Part shown: in pieces, positions 44,273 to 53,498 of the stretch
Position numbering within the stretch: the stretch's first letter is position 1
Layout: each line of letters opens with the position of its first letter
NCBI GenBank assembly: GCA_009837185.1
Contig: VXUA01000066.1
Span: 55,163 to 119,162 of the forward strand
Reading direction: 5' to 3'
Length of the DNA: 64,000 nt
DNA from: Gammaproteobacteria bacterium
GTDB taxonomy: Bacteria > Pseudomonadota > Gammaproteobacteria > Pseudomonadales > Azotimanducaceae
Program-made: the position numbers and the translations under genes
The notes under the pieces: generated by a model
What the model saw: only the letters and a program-made list of their open reading frames with translations
What the model was told of the DNA's origin: nothing
Database searches by the model: none

Positions 44273-45824
44273 GAATTTGACGTCAAAGGCACCACAAACA
44301 GCTTTGTTAAGCGTGTACGATAAGACTGAGCTAGTGGAATTTTCGCGAAATCTTCAAGCTTTGGGGTGTACGCTCTTGGCGAGCGGTGGGACCGCCGCCG
44401 CTCTCGATCTTGTGGGTGTTAGTCACGTCACAATCGAGGAACTCACTGGCTTTCCGTCGATGATGGATGGCCGCGTTAAAACTCTACATCCACTAGTGCA
44501 CGGCGGCATTTTGTCCCGTCGCGAGAAGGATCATGACGATGTCGTCGAGTATCGAATCAAAGAAATCGACATGGTAGTCGTCAATCTATATCCCTTCTCA
44601 AATGTCGTTTCACGAGAAGGATCTTCTCACGATGAAGCGATCGAAAATGTTGACATCGGTGGCGTTGCCTTGATTCGAGCTGGAGCGAAAAACCACGAAC
44701 ATGTACTTGTTGTAGTAGACCCTAGTGATTACAGTGAGATCATAGCTAGATTTCAACAAGACACGTTAGATTACGATTTTCGGTACAACATGGCAGCTAA
44801 GGCATTTGCGCACGTAGCAGCCTATGACGTTGCGATAGCGAAATACTTTTCACGTTCCGACAAGTTTCCTGAGACTTCGTTTCTTGCTTTAACCAAAGCT
44901 TGCGGCTTGCGATATGGAGAAAATCCTCATCAGGAAGCGGCTCTATATTCCGCTGATGATTCCAACAGAGCAGGTACTGTGGTTTCCGCAAGCTTATTGC
45001 AAGGTAAGCAACTGTCGTATAACAACATTTCCGACGTTGATGCCGCGCTAGAGTGCGTCTATCGCTTTCAAGAGGCGGCTTGTGTGATAGTAAAGCATGG
45101 GAATCCCTGCGGAGTCGCGGTCTCCAAAAATGCCGAACTAGCGTATCTCAAAGCATTTGCAACGGATGCCACGTCCGCATTTGGCGGCATTCTTGCTTTT
45201 AACGTACCCTTAGATGGGGATACTTTAAAGGTGATTATTGAAAACCAGTTTGTGGAAGTGGTTGTTGCACCTCGGATTGACGCAACGGCTCGGCAGGTCG
45301 CTAAGCAACGCACATCGCTCCGAGTATTGGAACTTGGTGCACCGTTCTCTCTAACAAATGGTCTACAGTATCGCCACGTTTCCGGCGGATATTTATTGCA
45401 GGACTCCGATACTCAGAAGTTGGACTCGGGAAGCACTCAGTGTGTTACTGATCGCGCCCCTACAAAGAGAGAATTGGAAGATCTAGAGTTTGCTTGGGAA
45501 GTCGTCACGTATGTCAAGTCAAACGCGATCGTCATCGCGAAGGAACAGAGCACCGTTGGTATTGGAGCTGGTCAAATGAGCCGAGTCGTGAGTGCTAAAA
45601 TTGCAACCATGAAGGCACAGGAAGCTGGCTTACAAATGGTTGGCGCAGTCCTAGCTTCCGATGCTGGATTTCCGTTTCGAGACGGAATCGACGCCGCCGC
45701 CGCAGCCGGTATTGGTGCTGTTATACAACCTGGTGGTTTACGTCGGGATCAAGAAATCATCGACGCGGCCAATGAATCGGGTATGGCGATGTTGTTTACC
45801 GGGGTTCGACATTTCAGACACTAG
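44265..45824 (+). CDS. purH: Bifunctional AICAR transformylase / IMP cyclohydrolase PurH
   Basis: A 519-residue enzyme that performs the last two steps of de novo IMP synthesis. The N-terminal cyclohydrolase domain shows ALLSVYDKTELVEFSRNLQ and MMDGRVKTLHPLVHGGIL; the transformylase domain has LRYGENPHQEAALY, ACVIVKHGNPCGVA and SNAIVIAKEQSTVGIGAGQMSR. Start TTG 44265 lies inside prmA. purD follows 18 bases downstream, so both purine genes form one unit. Confidence 0.96.
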   Translation: MSKNLTSKAPQTALLSVYDKTELVEFSRNLQALGCTLLASGGTAAALDLVGVSHVTIEELTGFPSMMDGRVKTLHPLVHGGILSRREKDHDDVVEYRIKEIDMVVVNLYPFSNVVSREGSSHDEAIENVDIGGVALIRAGAKNHEHVLVVVDPSDYSEIIARFQQDTLDYDFRYNMAAKAFAHVAAYDVAIAKYFSRSDKFPETSFLALTKACGLRYGENPHQEAALYSADDSNRAGTVVSASLLQGKQLSYNNISDVDAALECVYRFQEAACVIVKHGNPCGVAVSKNAELAYLKAFATDATSAFGGILAFNVPLDGDTLKVIIENQFVEVVVAPRIDATARQVAKQRTSLRVLELGAPFSLTNGLQYRHVSGGYLLQDSDTQKLDSGSTQCVTDRAPTKRELEDLEFAWEVVTYVKSNAIVIAKEQSTVGIGAGQMSRVVSAKIATMKAQEAGLQMVGAVLASDAGFPFRDGIDAAAAAGIGAVIQPGGLRRDQEIIDAANESGMAMLFTGVRHFRH

Positions 45825-45842
45825 GAAAAATTCGAAGACAAA

Positions 45843-47135
45843 ATGAAGGTACTGGTTGTAGGATCTGGGGGTCGCGAGCATGCACTAGCATGGAGCTTGG
45901 CCCAGTCCTCGGATGTGTCTGAGGTATTCGTTGCTCTAGGAAATCCAGGCACAGCGCGTGAACCGAAGGTTCGCAACATTGCGTTGAGCATTTCAGATCA
46001 AGACGCGATCGAAAAGGCGGTGCAAACACATTCGATCGATTTAACTGTTATCGGTCCCGAACAACCGATCGTCTCGGGATTAAAAGACTTCCTCGACGGA
46101 AATGGCCACAAGTGTCTGGCTCCCACGATGTTCGCAGCACAACTCGAGGGATCAAAATCGTTTGCTAAAGAATTCATGAAGAGACATCGGATCCCAACGG
46201 CAAACTCGTTTGTAACACATGACATCGACGAAGCATGTGCGCGCATTCGTCGGAGCGAATTCCCAATCGTTATAAAAGCGGACGGTTTAGCGGCCGGTAA
46301 AGGAGTGGTGGTAGCTCATTCGTTGAATCAAGCACTAAACGCAGCTCGCAATATGTTATCAGGTCGTGCGTTCGGTGACGCAGCCTCCACTATAGTTATC
46401 GAAGAGTTTCTAGCAGGCGAAGAAGCAAGTTTCATTGTTTTGACGGATGGAGAGAACATACTCCCGTTTGCAACTTCACAGGACCACAAACCAGCTTTTG
46501 ACGGAGACAAAGGGCCGAATACCGGTGGAATGGGGGCATATTCTCCAGCACCTGTGATCGACGATGACGTCCATAAGAAAATAATGGAGCGCATTGTGAT
46601 TCCTACGATTCAAGGGATGCAGGAGGAAAACAATCCATATCACGGATTTTTGTATGTTGGTCTAATGATCCACGAACAAGAACCTTTCGTGGTTGAATAT
46701 AACTGCAGGTTTGGTGACCCGGAAGCACAACCGGTTTTGATGCGCTTGCAAACAGATTTTGCGAAGCATTGTCTAGCTGCGACTGAAACTGGTGGTTTGG
46801 CAGGTCAACAGCTCAAATTCAAGAAAAACTGTACTGTCGCTGTGGTATTGGCCTCACCCGGATATCCCGGCAAATATAAGACTAACCTACCGATCTCAGG
46901 TTTAAATTCGAACATGCCAGGTACCAAAGTATTCCATGCTGGTACGAAAGAAGAACAAGGCCGCATCGTTACCAACGGCGGTCGGGTGTTGACGGTGGTC
47001 AGCTCAGGACCCACCGTAGAACTTGCCCAACGGAACGCTTATGCGCGTGCAAATAAGATCCAATGGTCAGGAGTGCACATGCGCACAGATATTGGCCATA
47101 AGGCGATCGCACGTGAACGCAAGAAATCTGCTTGA
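45843..47135 (+). CDS. purD: Phosphoribosylamine--glycine ligase PurD
   Basis: A 430-residue ATP-grasp enzyme, second step of purine synthesis. It starts VLVVGSGGREHALAWSLAQS; ATP-grasp segments include IVIKADGLAAGKGVVVAHS, ASFIVLTDGENILPFATSQD and DGDKGPNTGGMGAYSP, with FVVEYNCRFGDPEAQPVLMR binding Mg. ATG 45843. Length is normal. coq7 follows 18 bases downstream. Confidence 0.96.
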   Translation: MKVLVVGSGGREHALAWSLAQSSDVSEVFVALGNPGTAREPKVRNIALSISDQDAIEKAVQTHSIDLTVIGPEQPIVSGLKDFLDGNGHKCLAPTMFAAQLEGSKSFAKEFMKRHRIPTANSFVTHDIDEACARIRRSEFPIVIKADGLAAGKGVVVAHSLNQALNAARNMLSGRAFGDAASTIVIEEFLAGEEASFIVLTDGENILPFATSQDHKPAFDGDKGPNTGGMGAYSPAPVIDDDVHKKIMERIVIPTIQGMQEENNPYHGFLYVGLMIHEQEPFVVEYNCRFGDPEAQPVLMRLQTDFAKHCLAATETGGLAGQQLKFKKNCTVAVVLASPGYPGKYKTNLPISGLNSNMPGTKVFHAGTKEEQGRIVTNGGRVLTVVSSGPTVELAQRNAYARANKIQWSGVHMRTDIGHKAIARERKKSA

Positions 47136-47153
47136 AGTTGGCGATTTATCTAA

Positions 47154-47813
47154 GTGCCTTCAGACAGAAGACTAAATTCGACGGACTCAACGCGTCCGAT
47201 TGACAGAGTCATCGAACTCATTGATGCTAGTCTGCGGACGTTGACCGGGTCGAGTCGTCACAGTATTTCTGCTCAAGAATTTCCGGAAGGAAAAAAACTA
47301 AACGAACAGGATTCTCGAATTTCTGCCTCATTGATGCGCGTAAACCACACTGGCGAAGTTTGCGCCCAGGGTTTGTACGAAGGGCAAGTCTTTGTTGCTC
47401 GAGACACATCTACGAGACTGCATCTTCGTGCAGCAGCAGCAGAGGAAGTGGAGCACTTAAATTGGTGTCGAATGCGATTGCGAGAACTATCCAGTCCAGA
47501 GAGCATGCTAGCCCCTATTTTTTTTCTCGCCTCTGTAGGCGTAGGTGCAATAACAGGTGCGATGGGTGATGAGATTAGTTTAGGGTTTGTTGAAGCTACA
47601 GAGGACGAAGTAAGAAAGCACATCGACAAACATTTAGCGCAACTACCAGAAGAAGATGAACGTTCGCGGGCTATACTCGACAAAATTCGAGAGGATGAGA
47701 TCCGGCACGGCACGACCGCTCTGGAAAGTGGCGGCGTCGAGTTTCCGCGTTCGGTGAAACAGTTCATGACTTTGATGTCCACAGTCATGACTATTTCGAC
47801 ACAACGTATCTAG
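47154..47813 (+). CDS. coq7: Demethoxyubiquinone hydroxylase Coq7
   Basis: A 219-residue di-iron hydroxylase of ubiquinone synthesis. The iron-binding motifs are NHTGEVCAQGLYEGQ, AAEEVEHLNW (ExxH), SLGFVEATEDEVRKH and IREDEIRHGTTALES (ExxH), in the right order for the Coq7/DMQ hydroxylase family. Start is GTG 47154; the N-terminal ~55 residues are variable. It shows that the organism makes ubiquinone. The OsmC-VOC gene is convergent downstream; OsmC family genes also lie near coq7 in Pseudomonas. Confidence 0.94.
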   Translation: MPSDRRLNSTDSTRPIDRVIELIDASLRTLTGSSRHSISAQEFPEGKKLNEQDSRISASLMRVNHTGEVCAQGLYEGQVFVARDTSTRLHLRAAAAEEVEHLNWCRMRLRELSSPESMLAPIFFLASVGVGAITGAMGDEISLGFVEATEDEVRKHIDKHLAQLPEEDERSRAILDKIREDEIRHGTTALESGGVEFPRSVKQFMTLMSTVMTISTQRI

Positions 47814-47842
47814 TTCAAGGATCCCTAAGCATCACCGCACGA

Positions 47843-48685
47843 TTAGGAATTCAACACTTGTTTGCTCAGGGGTGGGTGGTAAATGAGCTGGACGCTAACA
47901 CCGTCCGGATCATACACGTAAAAACTACGTGCCCCGTCTCGATGTGTTTTTGGTTCTTTCGCGATTTGTACCCCTTTGGTACAAAGGTACGAATACCACT
48001 GATCCACTTCCTCTTCGGAATTTAGAATGAATCCAATGTGGTCTAACTTCGAGTCCTTTGGATTGCCCCTATGAATCGCGAGATTGTCATTACCGTTGGT
48101 TAAATACACGTTATCAGTATCGGGTTCCCATTCCACTTGCATTTTCATAATTTCAGCATAAAACTCGCGGCTTGCTTCAAAGTTCGTGGAAGTCAACGCG
48201 ACGTGGTGAAGACCTTGCGTTTCAAGCGTGGTACTTGAGGACTCGACTGTGTTGGGTTGGTCCGAGCTGGCGCAGTGTAAGGCAAAGGTATGTGTAATGT
48301 CAATTCCAGCACGACATAGGATGTTAGACACAACGCAGTATTTTTCCGTACCCAGTTTCAGTGCCCGATCTATTGTCGATTCAGTTAGTTGGTGCCCCGT
48401 TAGGTCGAAGTGTAAATGAATGGCACTTAAGTCGATTAAATCTGACTCTTCTGGTATGGTTGTCACTTGGGTACGACATTCAGTAATGTCGACCTTGGAC
48501 TTGTGGAGTATGTGGATTGCAGAAACAGTGCAACAGCTGCCCAGACCCATGAGAATTAGATCTTTTGATGCAATTCCCTGTCGTGGGAAATCAAAAAGGT
48601 CAGGGGCTTGTAGTGAGACTGCGTATCCAGAATGCGAAATGCCAGTAAAGTTTTTTTCTGGCTTCATGTTGACTGTAATGGTCAT
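47843..48685 (-). CDS. OsmC family domain fused to a VOC domain
   Basis: A 280-residue fusion. Residues 1-140 are an OsmC/Ohr-type domain: GLGSCCTVSAIHILHKS (Cys51/52) and KYCVVSNILCRAGIDITH (Cys117), the two reactive cysteines that reduce organic or inorganic peroxides. Residues 155-275 are a VOC domain: GLHHVALTSTNFEASREFYA, LDHIGFILNSEEEVDQW and DPDGVSVQLIYHP, with Gln in place of the last metal-binding Glu. The two halves are in one uninterrupted frame. VOC domains act in glyoxal and antibiotic resistance, so a role in handling reactive electrophiles and peroxides is plausible but inferred. Start is ATG 48685. Confidence 0.85.
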   Translation of the reverse strand: MTITVNMKPEKNFTGISHSGYAVSLQAPDLFDFPRQGIASKDLILMGLGSCCTVSAIHILHKSKVDITECRTQVTTIPEESDLIDLSAIHLHFDLTGHQLTESTIDRALKLGTEKYCVVSNILCRAGIDITHTFALHCASSDQPNTVESSSTTLETQGLHHVALTSTNFEASREFYAEIMKMQVEWEPDTDNVYLTNGNDNLAIHRGNPKDSKLDHIGFILNSEEEVDQWYSYLCTKGVQIAKEPKTHRDGARSFYVYDPDGVSVQLIYHPPLSKQVLNS

Positions 48686-48889
48686 GGGTCGTCTTTACAT
48701 TTGGGATGGTTTGACGTGAAAAACGCAGTACTGGCGCTCCAGTTTGAAAGGCGGGACATCGAGTTGTCGAAGTGCCAAATTATCACGAGACTAGAACTAT
48801 CAAGAAAGCTAATTCGTAGTCGCGTTGACAATGATGTAGACGTGAAACAATAAACATTTTCGAAGCGTAATAAATATAGAAACACTTTT

Positions 48890-50563
48890 ATGCAACTAGA
48901 CCTCAAAACGATTCGAGGCGACGTTCTCGGGGGAATCACTGCCGCAGTAGTTGCGCTCCCTATTGGAATGGCGTTTGGAATTGCTTCGGGGATGGGTATT
49001 TTAGCTGGCCTGTACGGGGCGGTAGCGTTGTGTCTCATCGGCAGCATTTTCGGTGGTACGAAGACACAAATATCTGGTCCTACAGCTCCAATGACAGTCG
49101 CAATGACGGTGGTGATCGCCACGTATGCGGACGGTAATGTCGCGCAAGCTTTGGTGATTGTCGTATTTGCTGGATTTATCCAAGTGTTGTTGGGTCTTTC
49201 TCGAATCGGTCGTTTTGTAGTCTACACACCCTATGTGGTGATTTCTGGGTTCATGACAGGAATCGGTTTGATTATCGTTCTCGTACATCTGCCACCCATT
49301 CTTGGTGCCCCGACTCCTGATGGAGGTGCTATGGGTGCAGTAAATGCGCTCCCAGAAGCATTTGCCGCAGTGAATCTTCACGCAGTGTTCGTCGCATTAG
49401 TGACCATCGGGACTGGTTTTTTGTGGCCGAAACGCTTGCGGCGTTTTATACCTGCGCCTCTTCTCGGATTAATCGCCGGTGGCTTACTAGGCTATTTTTG
49501 GTTAACGGGTGCTCCAACTCTGGCGAGTTTTCCTATTGAGCCTCTCAAATTTTCTTTAGAAGTCCCAAGTGCAGGTTTTCTGTTACGCGCAATCGAACCA
49601 GCTCTAATACTCGCTTTGCTCGGGTCAGTGGATAGTCTGTTGACTTCTTTGGTCGCTGATTCTATGACCGGCACGCGTCACAATTCGAATCGAGAATTGA
49701 TCGGTCAAGGATTAGGAAATATCACAGCTGGATTGATAGGCGGGCTACCGGGTGCTGGGACCACGACTTGTACGGTTACCAACATCATGTCCCAAGGTAC
49801 GACACGATTGTCTGGGTTAGTCTGTGGTACTTTATTGCTTACCGTCGTACTGTGGTTAGGAAAGTTTCTTCCACCGATCCCATTGTCGGCTCTAGCAGGA
49901 GTCATGGTATTGGTTGGCTTAGAAATAGTCGATTGGAATCTAGTTAAGCGACTCCATAGGGTACAGGCTTATTACTTGAGTGTAGTTCTACTCACCTGCG
50001 GACTAACTATTTTTGTTGACTTAGTTACCGCTGTCGCAGTGGGACTAATCGTCGCAGGTCTCACTCACGCGGCTCAATTGGAATCTCTTGAACTCGACAA
50101 TTTGAAATCTCTTCCGTTACTGGATTGGAAGTTTCTTCACAGACTTGACCCGGACGATACCGCTTTCGATGATCGCTTGGAGGAAACAGGAGTGGATGTC
50201 TTTTCGGCTAGAGTAGGATTGGTTGAATTTAATGGTATTTACACGGTGGCTTCGTCCCGAGAGTTGTCATCAGTCATTGGAGAAGACATAAAAGATCACG
50301 AAGTCGTTATCTTTGATTTTTCGAAAACCGTGCACATTGACGACAGTGTCGCAATGGTGATTGTGCGATTGATCAACATTGTGGTCAAAAGCGATACACA
50401 TCTAATCATTACGGGTCTCGGAGGAGCGGTTGCTGACACGCTGAATTCATTGGATGTGTTGCATCAAGTGCCAGAAGCCCATGTGGTCCAAGACGTGGAT
50501 GACTGTAGAGCTTTAGCAGCACGGCTACTTGAACTTGAAGATGAGAAGATGGAGCCTCGCTAA
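48890..50563 (+). CDS. SulP family anion transporter with STAS domain
   Basis: A 557-residue transporter: about 12 transmembrane segments with the SulP core (VVALPIGMAFGIASGMGILAGLYGA, FGGTKTQISGPTAPMTVAMT, VVISGFMTGIGLIIVLVHLP) and a C-terminal STAS domain from about residue 430 (VFSARVGLVEFNGIYTVASS, VVIFDFSKTVHIDDSVAMV). SulP proteins move sulphate, bicarbonate or dicarboxylates; no CO2-fixation or sulphur genes lie nearby, so the substrate is open. It begins divergently from the OsmC-VOC gene, with 204 bases between. Confidence 0.92.
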   Translation: MQLDLKTIRGDVLGGITAAVVALPIGMAFGIASGMGILAGLYGAVALCLIGSIFGGTKTQISGPTAPMTVAMTVVIATYADGNVAQALVIVVFAGFIQVLLGLSRIGRFVVYTPYVVISGFMTGIGLIIVLVHLPPILGAPTPDGGAMGAVNALPEAFAAVNLHAVFVALVTIGTGFLWPKRLRRFIPAPLLGLIAGGLLGYFWLTGAPTLASFPIEPLKFSLEVPSAGFLLRAIEPALILALLGSVDSLLTSLVADSMTGTRHNSNRELIGQGLGNITAGLIGGLPGAGTTTCTVTNIMSQGTTRLSGLVCGTLLLTVVLWLGKFLPPIPLSALAGVMVLVGLEIVDWNLVKRLHRVQAYYLSVVLLTCGLTIFVDLVTAVAVGLIVAGLTHAAQLESLELDNLKSLPLLDWKFLHRLDPDDTAFDDRLEETGVDVFSARVGLVEFNGIYTVASSRELSSVIGEDIKDHEVVIFDFSKTVHIDDSVAMVIVRLINIVVKSDTHLIITGLGGAVADTLNSLDVLHQVPEAHVVQDVDDCRALAARLLELEDEKMEPR

Positions 50564-50598
50564 AATCTGGTTTGTTGACAGCAAGAGTAGGAATCGCT

Positions 50599-51075
50599 AT
50601 GGGATTTGCACTTTCAGAAATCGAACTCACCAGCAACTCGTTCAAACCGTACGGACGAATTCCCCAGGACCATACTGGCGAGGGAGAAGACTACTCTCCG
50701 CATTTGGCGTGGTCAAACGTACCCGAGAACGCAGAGTCATTCGCTGTGGTTTGCCATGATCCGGATGCGCCACTCCTTACACCTAGCGGATACGGATTTG
50801 TGCATTGGGTTCTTTGTGGCATTCCTCGACCAGTTCGTGAGCTACCAGAGGATTGTGAAGAGTATGTTCACGGTAGGAACAACTTTGGCAACATTGGATA
50901 TGGCGGTCCTATGCCTCCACCGGGACACGGCACACACCATTACTACTTTTGGATCCTCGCTCTGGATACGATGTTGTCGTTACCGGCTGGTTTGAACATG
51001 GAGGAATTGTTTAGCGAGATTGAGCCAGCAGTCGTAGGCATGAACAGACTTGTGGGGACATATTCCCGAAGCTAA
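50599..51075 (+). CDS. PEBP family protein (YbhB/YbcL type)
   Basis: A 158-residue phosphatidylethanolamine-binding-protein fold (the Raf-kinase-inhibitor-like family). Visible: ALSEIELTSNSFKPYGRIPQ, SFAVVCHDPDAPLLTP (the DPDAP anion-binding motif), and YGGPMPPPGHGTHHYYFWILALD. The function in bacteria is unknown. I use ATG 50599 because AGGA lies about 7 bases upstream and a start at TTG 50572 would add a poor N-terminus. It follows the SulP gene by 35 bases. Confidence 0.88.
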   Translation: MGFALSEIELTSNSFKPYGRIPQDHTGEGEDYSPHLAWSNVPENAESFAVVCHDPDAPLLTPSGYGFVHWVLCGIPRPVRELPEDCEEYVHGRNNFGNIGYGGPMPPPGHGTHHYYFWILALDTMLSLPAGLNMEELFSEIEPAVVGMNRLVGTYSRS

Positions 51076-51144
51076 TCAACGACCACAGATTTTTGAAACT
51101 CAGTAAACGATCAGATATATTTAACAAAGACTTATATACCTGAC

Positions 51145-51396
51145 TTGACGCTAGAAAGCGCTTTGCAACAAAGAGCATCACGAACAAAAAAATCGGTTTG
51201 GTTTCGGGTAGGTTATTTTTGTGCGGCATCATTGCTTATTGGACTAATATGGTGGACTTTTTCATGGTGGTTTTTTGTTGGATTGATGATCATCATCGTT
51301 ATTTTTGTTGTTAAAGTTATCGTGTTCGGTGGCATTGTGTTGCTCTGCTCTAAAGAAGAGAGACAAAATGTCAAGAAATACATTCTTAATCGATGA
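51145..51396 (+). CDS. Small membrane protein, 83 residues
   Basis: TTG 51145 opens an 83-codon frame with a charged N-terminus (ALQQRASRTKKS), two long hydrophobic segments (about 25-42 and 44-68, the second VGLMIIIVIFVVKVIVFGG) and a charged C-terminus (KEERQNVKKYILNR). The topology looks real, though the start is uncertain and no family is recognised. No terminator was seen in the following 240 bases, which contain no gene. Confidence 0.5.
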   Translation: MTLESALQQRASRTKKSVWFRVGYFCAASLLIGLIWWTFSWWFFVGLMIIIVIFVVKVIVFGGIVLLCSKEERQNVKKYILNR

Positions 51397-51639
51397 GGAA
51401 GACCAGTTCAGCGTCCTAGGTACTTGTAGTTTTACGGTGTGGGACTTCCCTTCACTCAAATTGAATTGACAAGTTTAGAACGTTAGTCCTATTTACAAAT
51501 GAGCAGTCGTTCTCAAAAGTGAAATTTGATGTGGGAGGGAAACGGCTACAGATTCGAGAAATTCATAGAACTGTATGCCGACGTCTTACCTCTCTGAGTT
51601 CCTCTCCGTTTCTAAACAATCGATACGTCGGTCGTGTAG

Positions 51640-52655
51640 TTAGGTTTTCTCGAACTTGCTCTTTAGAGAAAGAGTATCTTGGTAAGTAGTGAGTGTCTCT
51701 GTTACCATCTTCTTGACGGTCAAGTCTCTTGCTCTAGCCCATACCGACTCAAAATCTTGTTTAGCTCGTTCAAATTCCCTCAGTGTTTTTTCAACCTTGA
51801 GGGAGACTCTTTCCACACTCAGAGGGTCAATTAGATAGTCGTGTGGAATTAAGTCTGCCGCGATTCCAGTTGCAGTGGAAATCACCACTAATTTTTCTTG
51901 AAGTGCTTCTAAGAACACGTACCCAAAGCCTTCGCTCTCAGAAGTAGCGACAAGCAGTTGATGATCAGTAAATAGATCTTGGACATCGCTCCTTTCTCCA
52001 AGAAAGCTTACACGATCTTGTAGTCCAAGATTGGCAACTAGCGTTTCGAGTCTAAGTCGCTCGGGACCGTCTCCGACGATTGAGATGTGAATTGGAATGT
52101 TGTTCCAGGCTTGAATTAAGAAGTCAAATCTCTTTACTGGAACTAGTCGACCGACTGCGATTGCTCTAAGATCTGAAGTCACGAACACCCGTTCAAAATG
52201 GTCTGTACATATGGATGATCAATTTTCCGAGCGACTGCTGGACTAACCGCAATGATAGTGTCAAATTTCTCGTACAGGTGAGGTTTGATGTTAAGATTGT
52301 GGACTGTCAATATGCACCTGCTACGGAATTTGTGTCGAGTTAAAGAAACAACCTGAGCGGCTTTTCGACCATGAGCGTGAACGATGCTAGGTTCGATAGC
52401 AAGAACCTGCTTGGTAAATTCTCGCAACAGGAACGGACTGTATCGCCAACGATCGAAACGTACGATTCGGAACTCTACCGAGTGATCAAACAAAGCCTTG
52501 TAGGACTCATGTGCAAGAATCGTGACACTGCAATCGGAGTTTACGAGACCGGCCGCTAAGTCTCGCACATGCCGTTCTATACCCCCTCCTGTGTTTAGAC
52601 CGCTGATTGCGAAACAAACGGAGAGTTTCTCATCAATGTTGCGGGTCAAAGTCAA
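51640..52655 (-). pseudogene. GT4 glycosyltransferase split by a one-base frameshift
   Basis: Two adjacent frames make one family 4 glycosyltransferase. The 5' part (52655-52179) has SGLNTGGGIERHVRDLAAGL and the N-terminal domain up to TILNGCS, stop. The 3' part (52188-51640) has AIAVGRLVPVKRFDFLI, SIVGDGPERLRLETL and the donor motif SESEGFGYVFLEALQ. Between them the sequence reads AACGGGTGTTCGTGA; one extra G in the G-run would give NGVFVTSDLRAI and a single protein of about 338 residues. Start TTG 52655 overlaps the upstream gene stop (TTGA). The gene is either inactivated or the sequence has a one-base error. Confidence 0.75.
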
Positions 52656-53446
52656 GGTTGTGTGTCGACAGGTTCGATATGCTCGATTGCCTCAAGATAC
52701 TCGGCTTGGATTCGCGACGCAACAATTTCTAAAGCTTTGGCGGAATCAAGGGGATTGTCGTCCATCGCTTCCGGAAGTGAAATTACTAAACTCCCGTCTA
52801 GATCTACGACTTGTGGATCTTCACTCATTTCCTTGAACAATGAGTGTTGTAAAGGATCAATGCGCCACTGAAAAAAACGGATTGTTGGCGGCAATCTCTT
52901 TGGTAGTATGTCGCCACACTCATTCTCAATAAAAACACCGACTGTACCCTTGAGAGGCGCGGCGACAACGTGTCCATCGAGTCGTATAAGCGATTTCCAA
53001 TTGCGTGCGAATTGAGAGAGATACACCCCGCCCATACCGTGTCCTACTATAGTGACCTGCTTGATCGATTCATTGGATTTCAGTAATGAAGAAAGGTCTT
53101 GTCTCGCTTCCTCATCGGATGGGTTAGGACATTCACTTGGATCCCATCGGATAAAGAAAGTATCGGTGGCTTCGTCGTCCATGGTTTGAAGAGGTAGCGT
53201 CCATTCGAAACCATCGGTATTCGCGTCGTGTATTGCGATTAGTAATCGATTCACGGTGGCACTCGGAGGTTCGATCCGATGAAGACCGAGAGGCAGTTCC
53301 ATCAACTCAGAGTGGGAGTCTTCTAATTTTTCTGTAGGAACTACCAGATCGTGCAAGTTAACCAAAGTGTCAGAAAAAAGTTGCCCGGTTGAGAAAAGCA
53401 GGGCAAATACCAACAGTGTTTTGACTCGTAGCCAGTTTTCTTTCAT
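52652..53446 (-). CDS. Alpha/beta-hydrolase-like secreted protein lacking the nucleophile serine
   Basis: From ATG 53446 a signal peptide (KTLLVFALLFSTGQLFS) precedes a hydrolase-like fold: LLIAIHDANTDGFEWTLPLQ, TFFIRWDPSECPNPSDEEA and VTIVGHGMGGVYLSQFARNW. The nucleophile elbow normally reads GHSMGG; here it is GHGMGG (long-frame residues 172-177), so the catalytic Ser is absent. It may be non-catalytic or use another residue. A frame beginning at 53557 would add 37 residues but would sit inside the upstream gene. The next gene downstream is the broken glycosyltransferase (4-base overlap). Confidence 0.6.
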   Translation of the reverse strand: MKENWLRVKTLLVFALLFSTGQLFSDTLVNLHDLVVPTEKLEDSHSELMELPLGLHRIEPPSATVNRLLIAIHDANTDGFEWTLPLQTMDDEATDTFFIRWDPSECPNPSDEEARQDLSSLLKSNESIKQVTIVGHGMGGVYLSQFARNWKSLIRLDGHVVAAPLKGTVGVFIENECGDILPKRLPPTIRFFQWRIDPLQHSLFKEMSEDPQVVDLDGSLVISLPEAMDDNPLDSAKALEIVASRIQAEYLEAIEHIEPVDTQP

Positions 53447-53498
53447 TCGAAAAACTTTGACGATTGGTACTACGAGAAACTGGAACCCGATGACGAGG

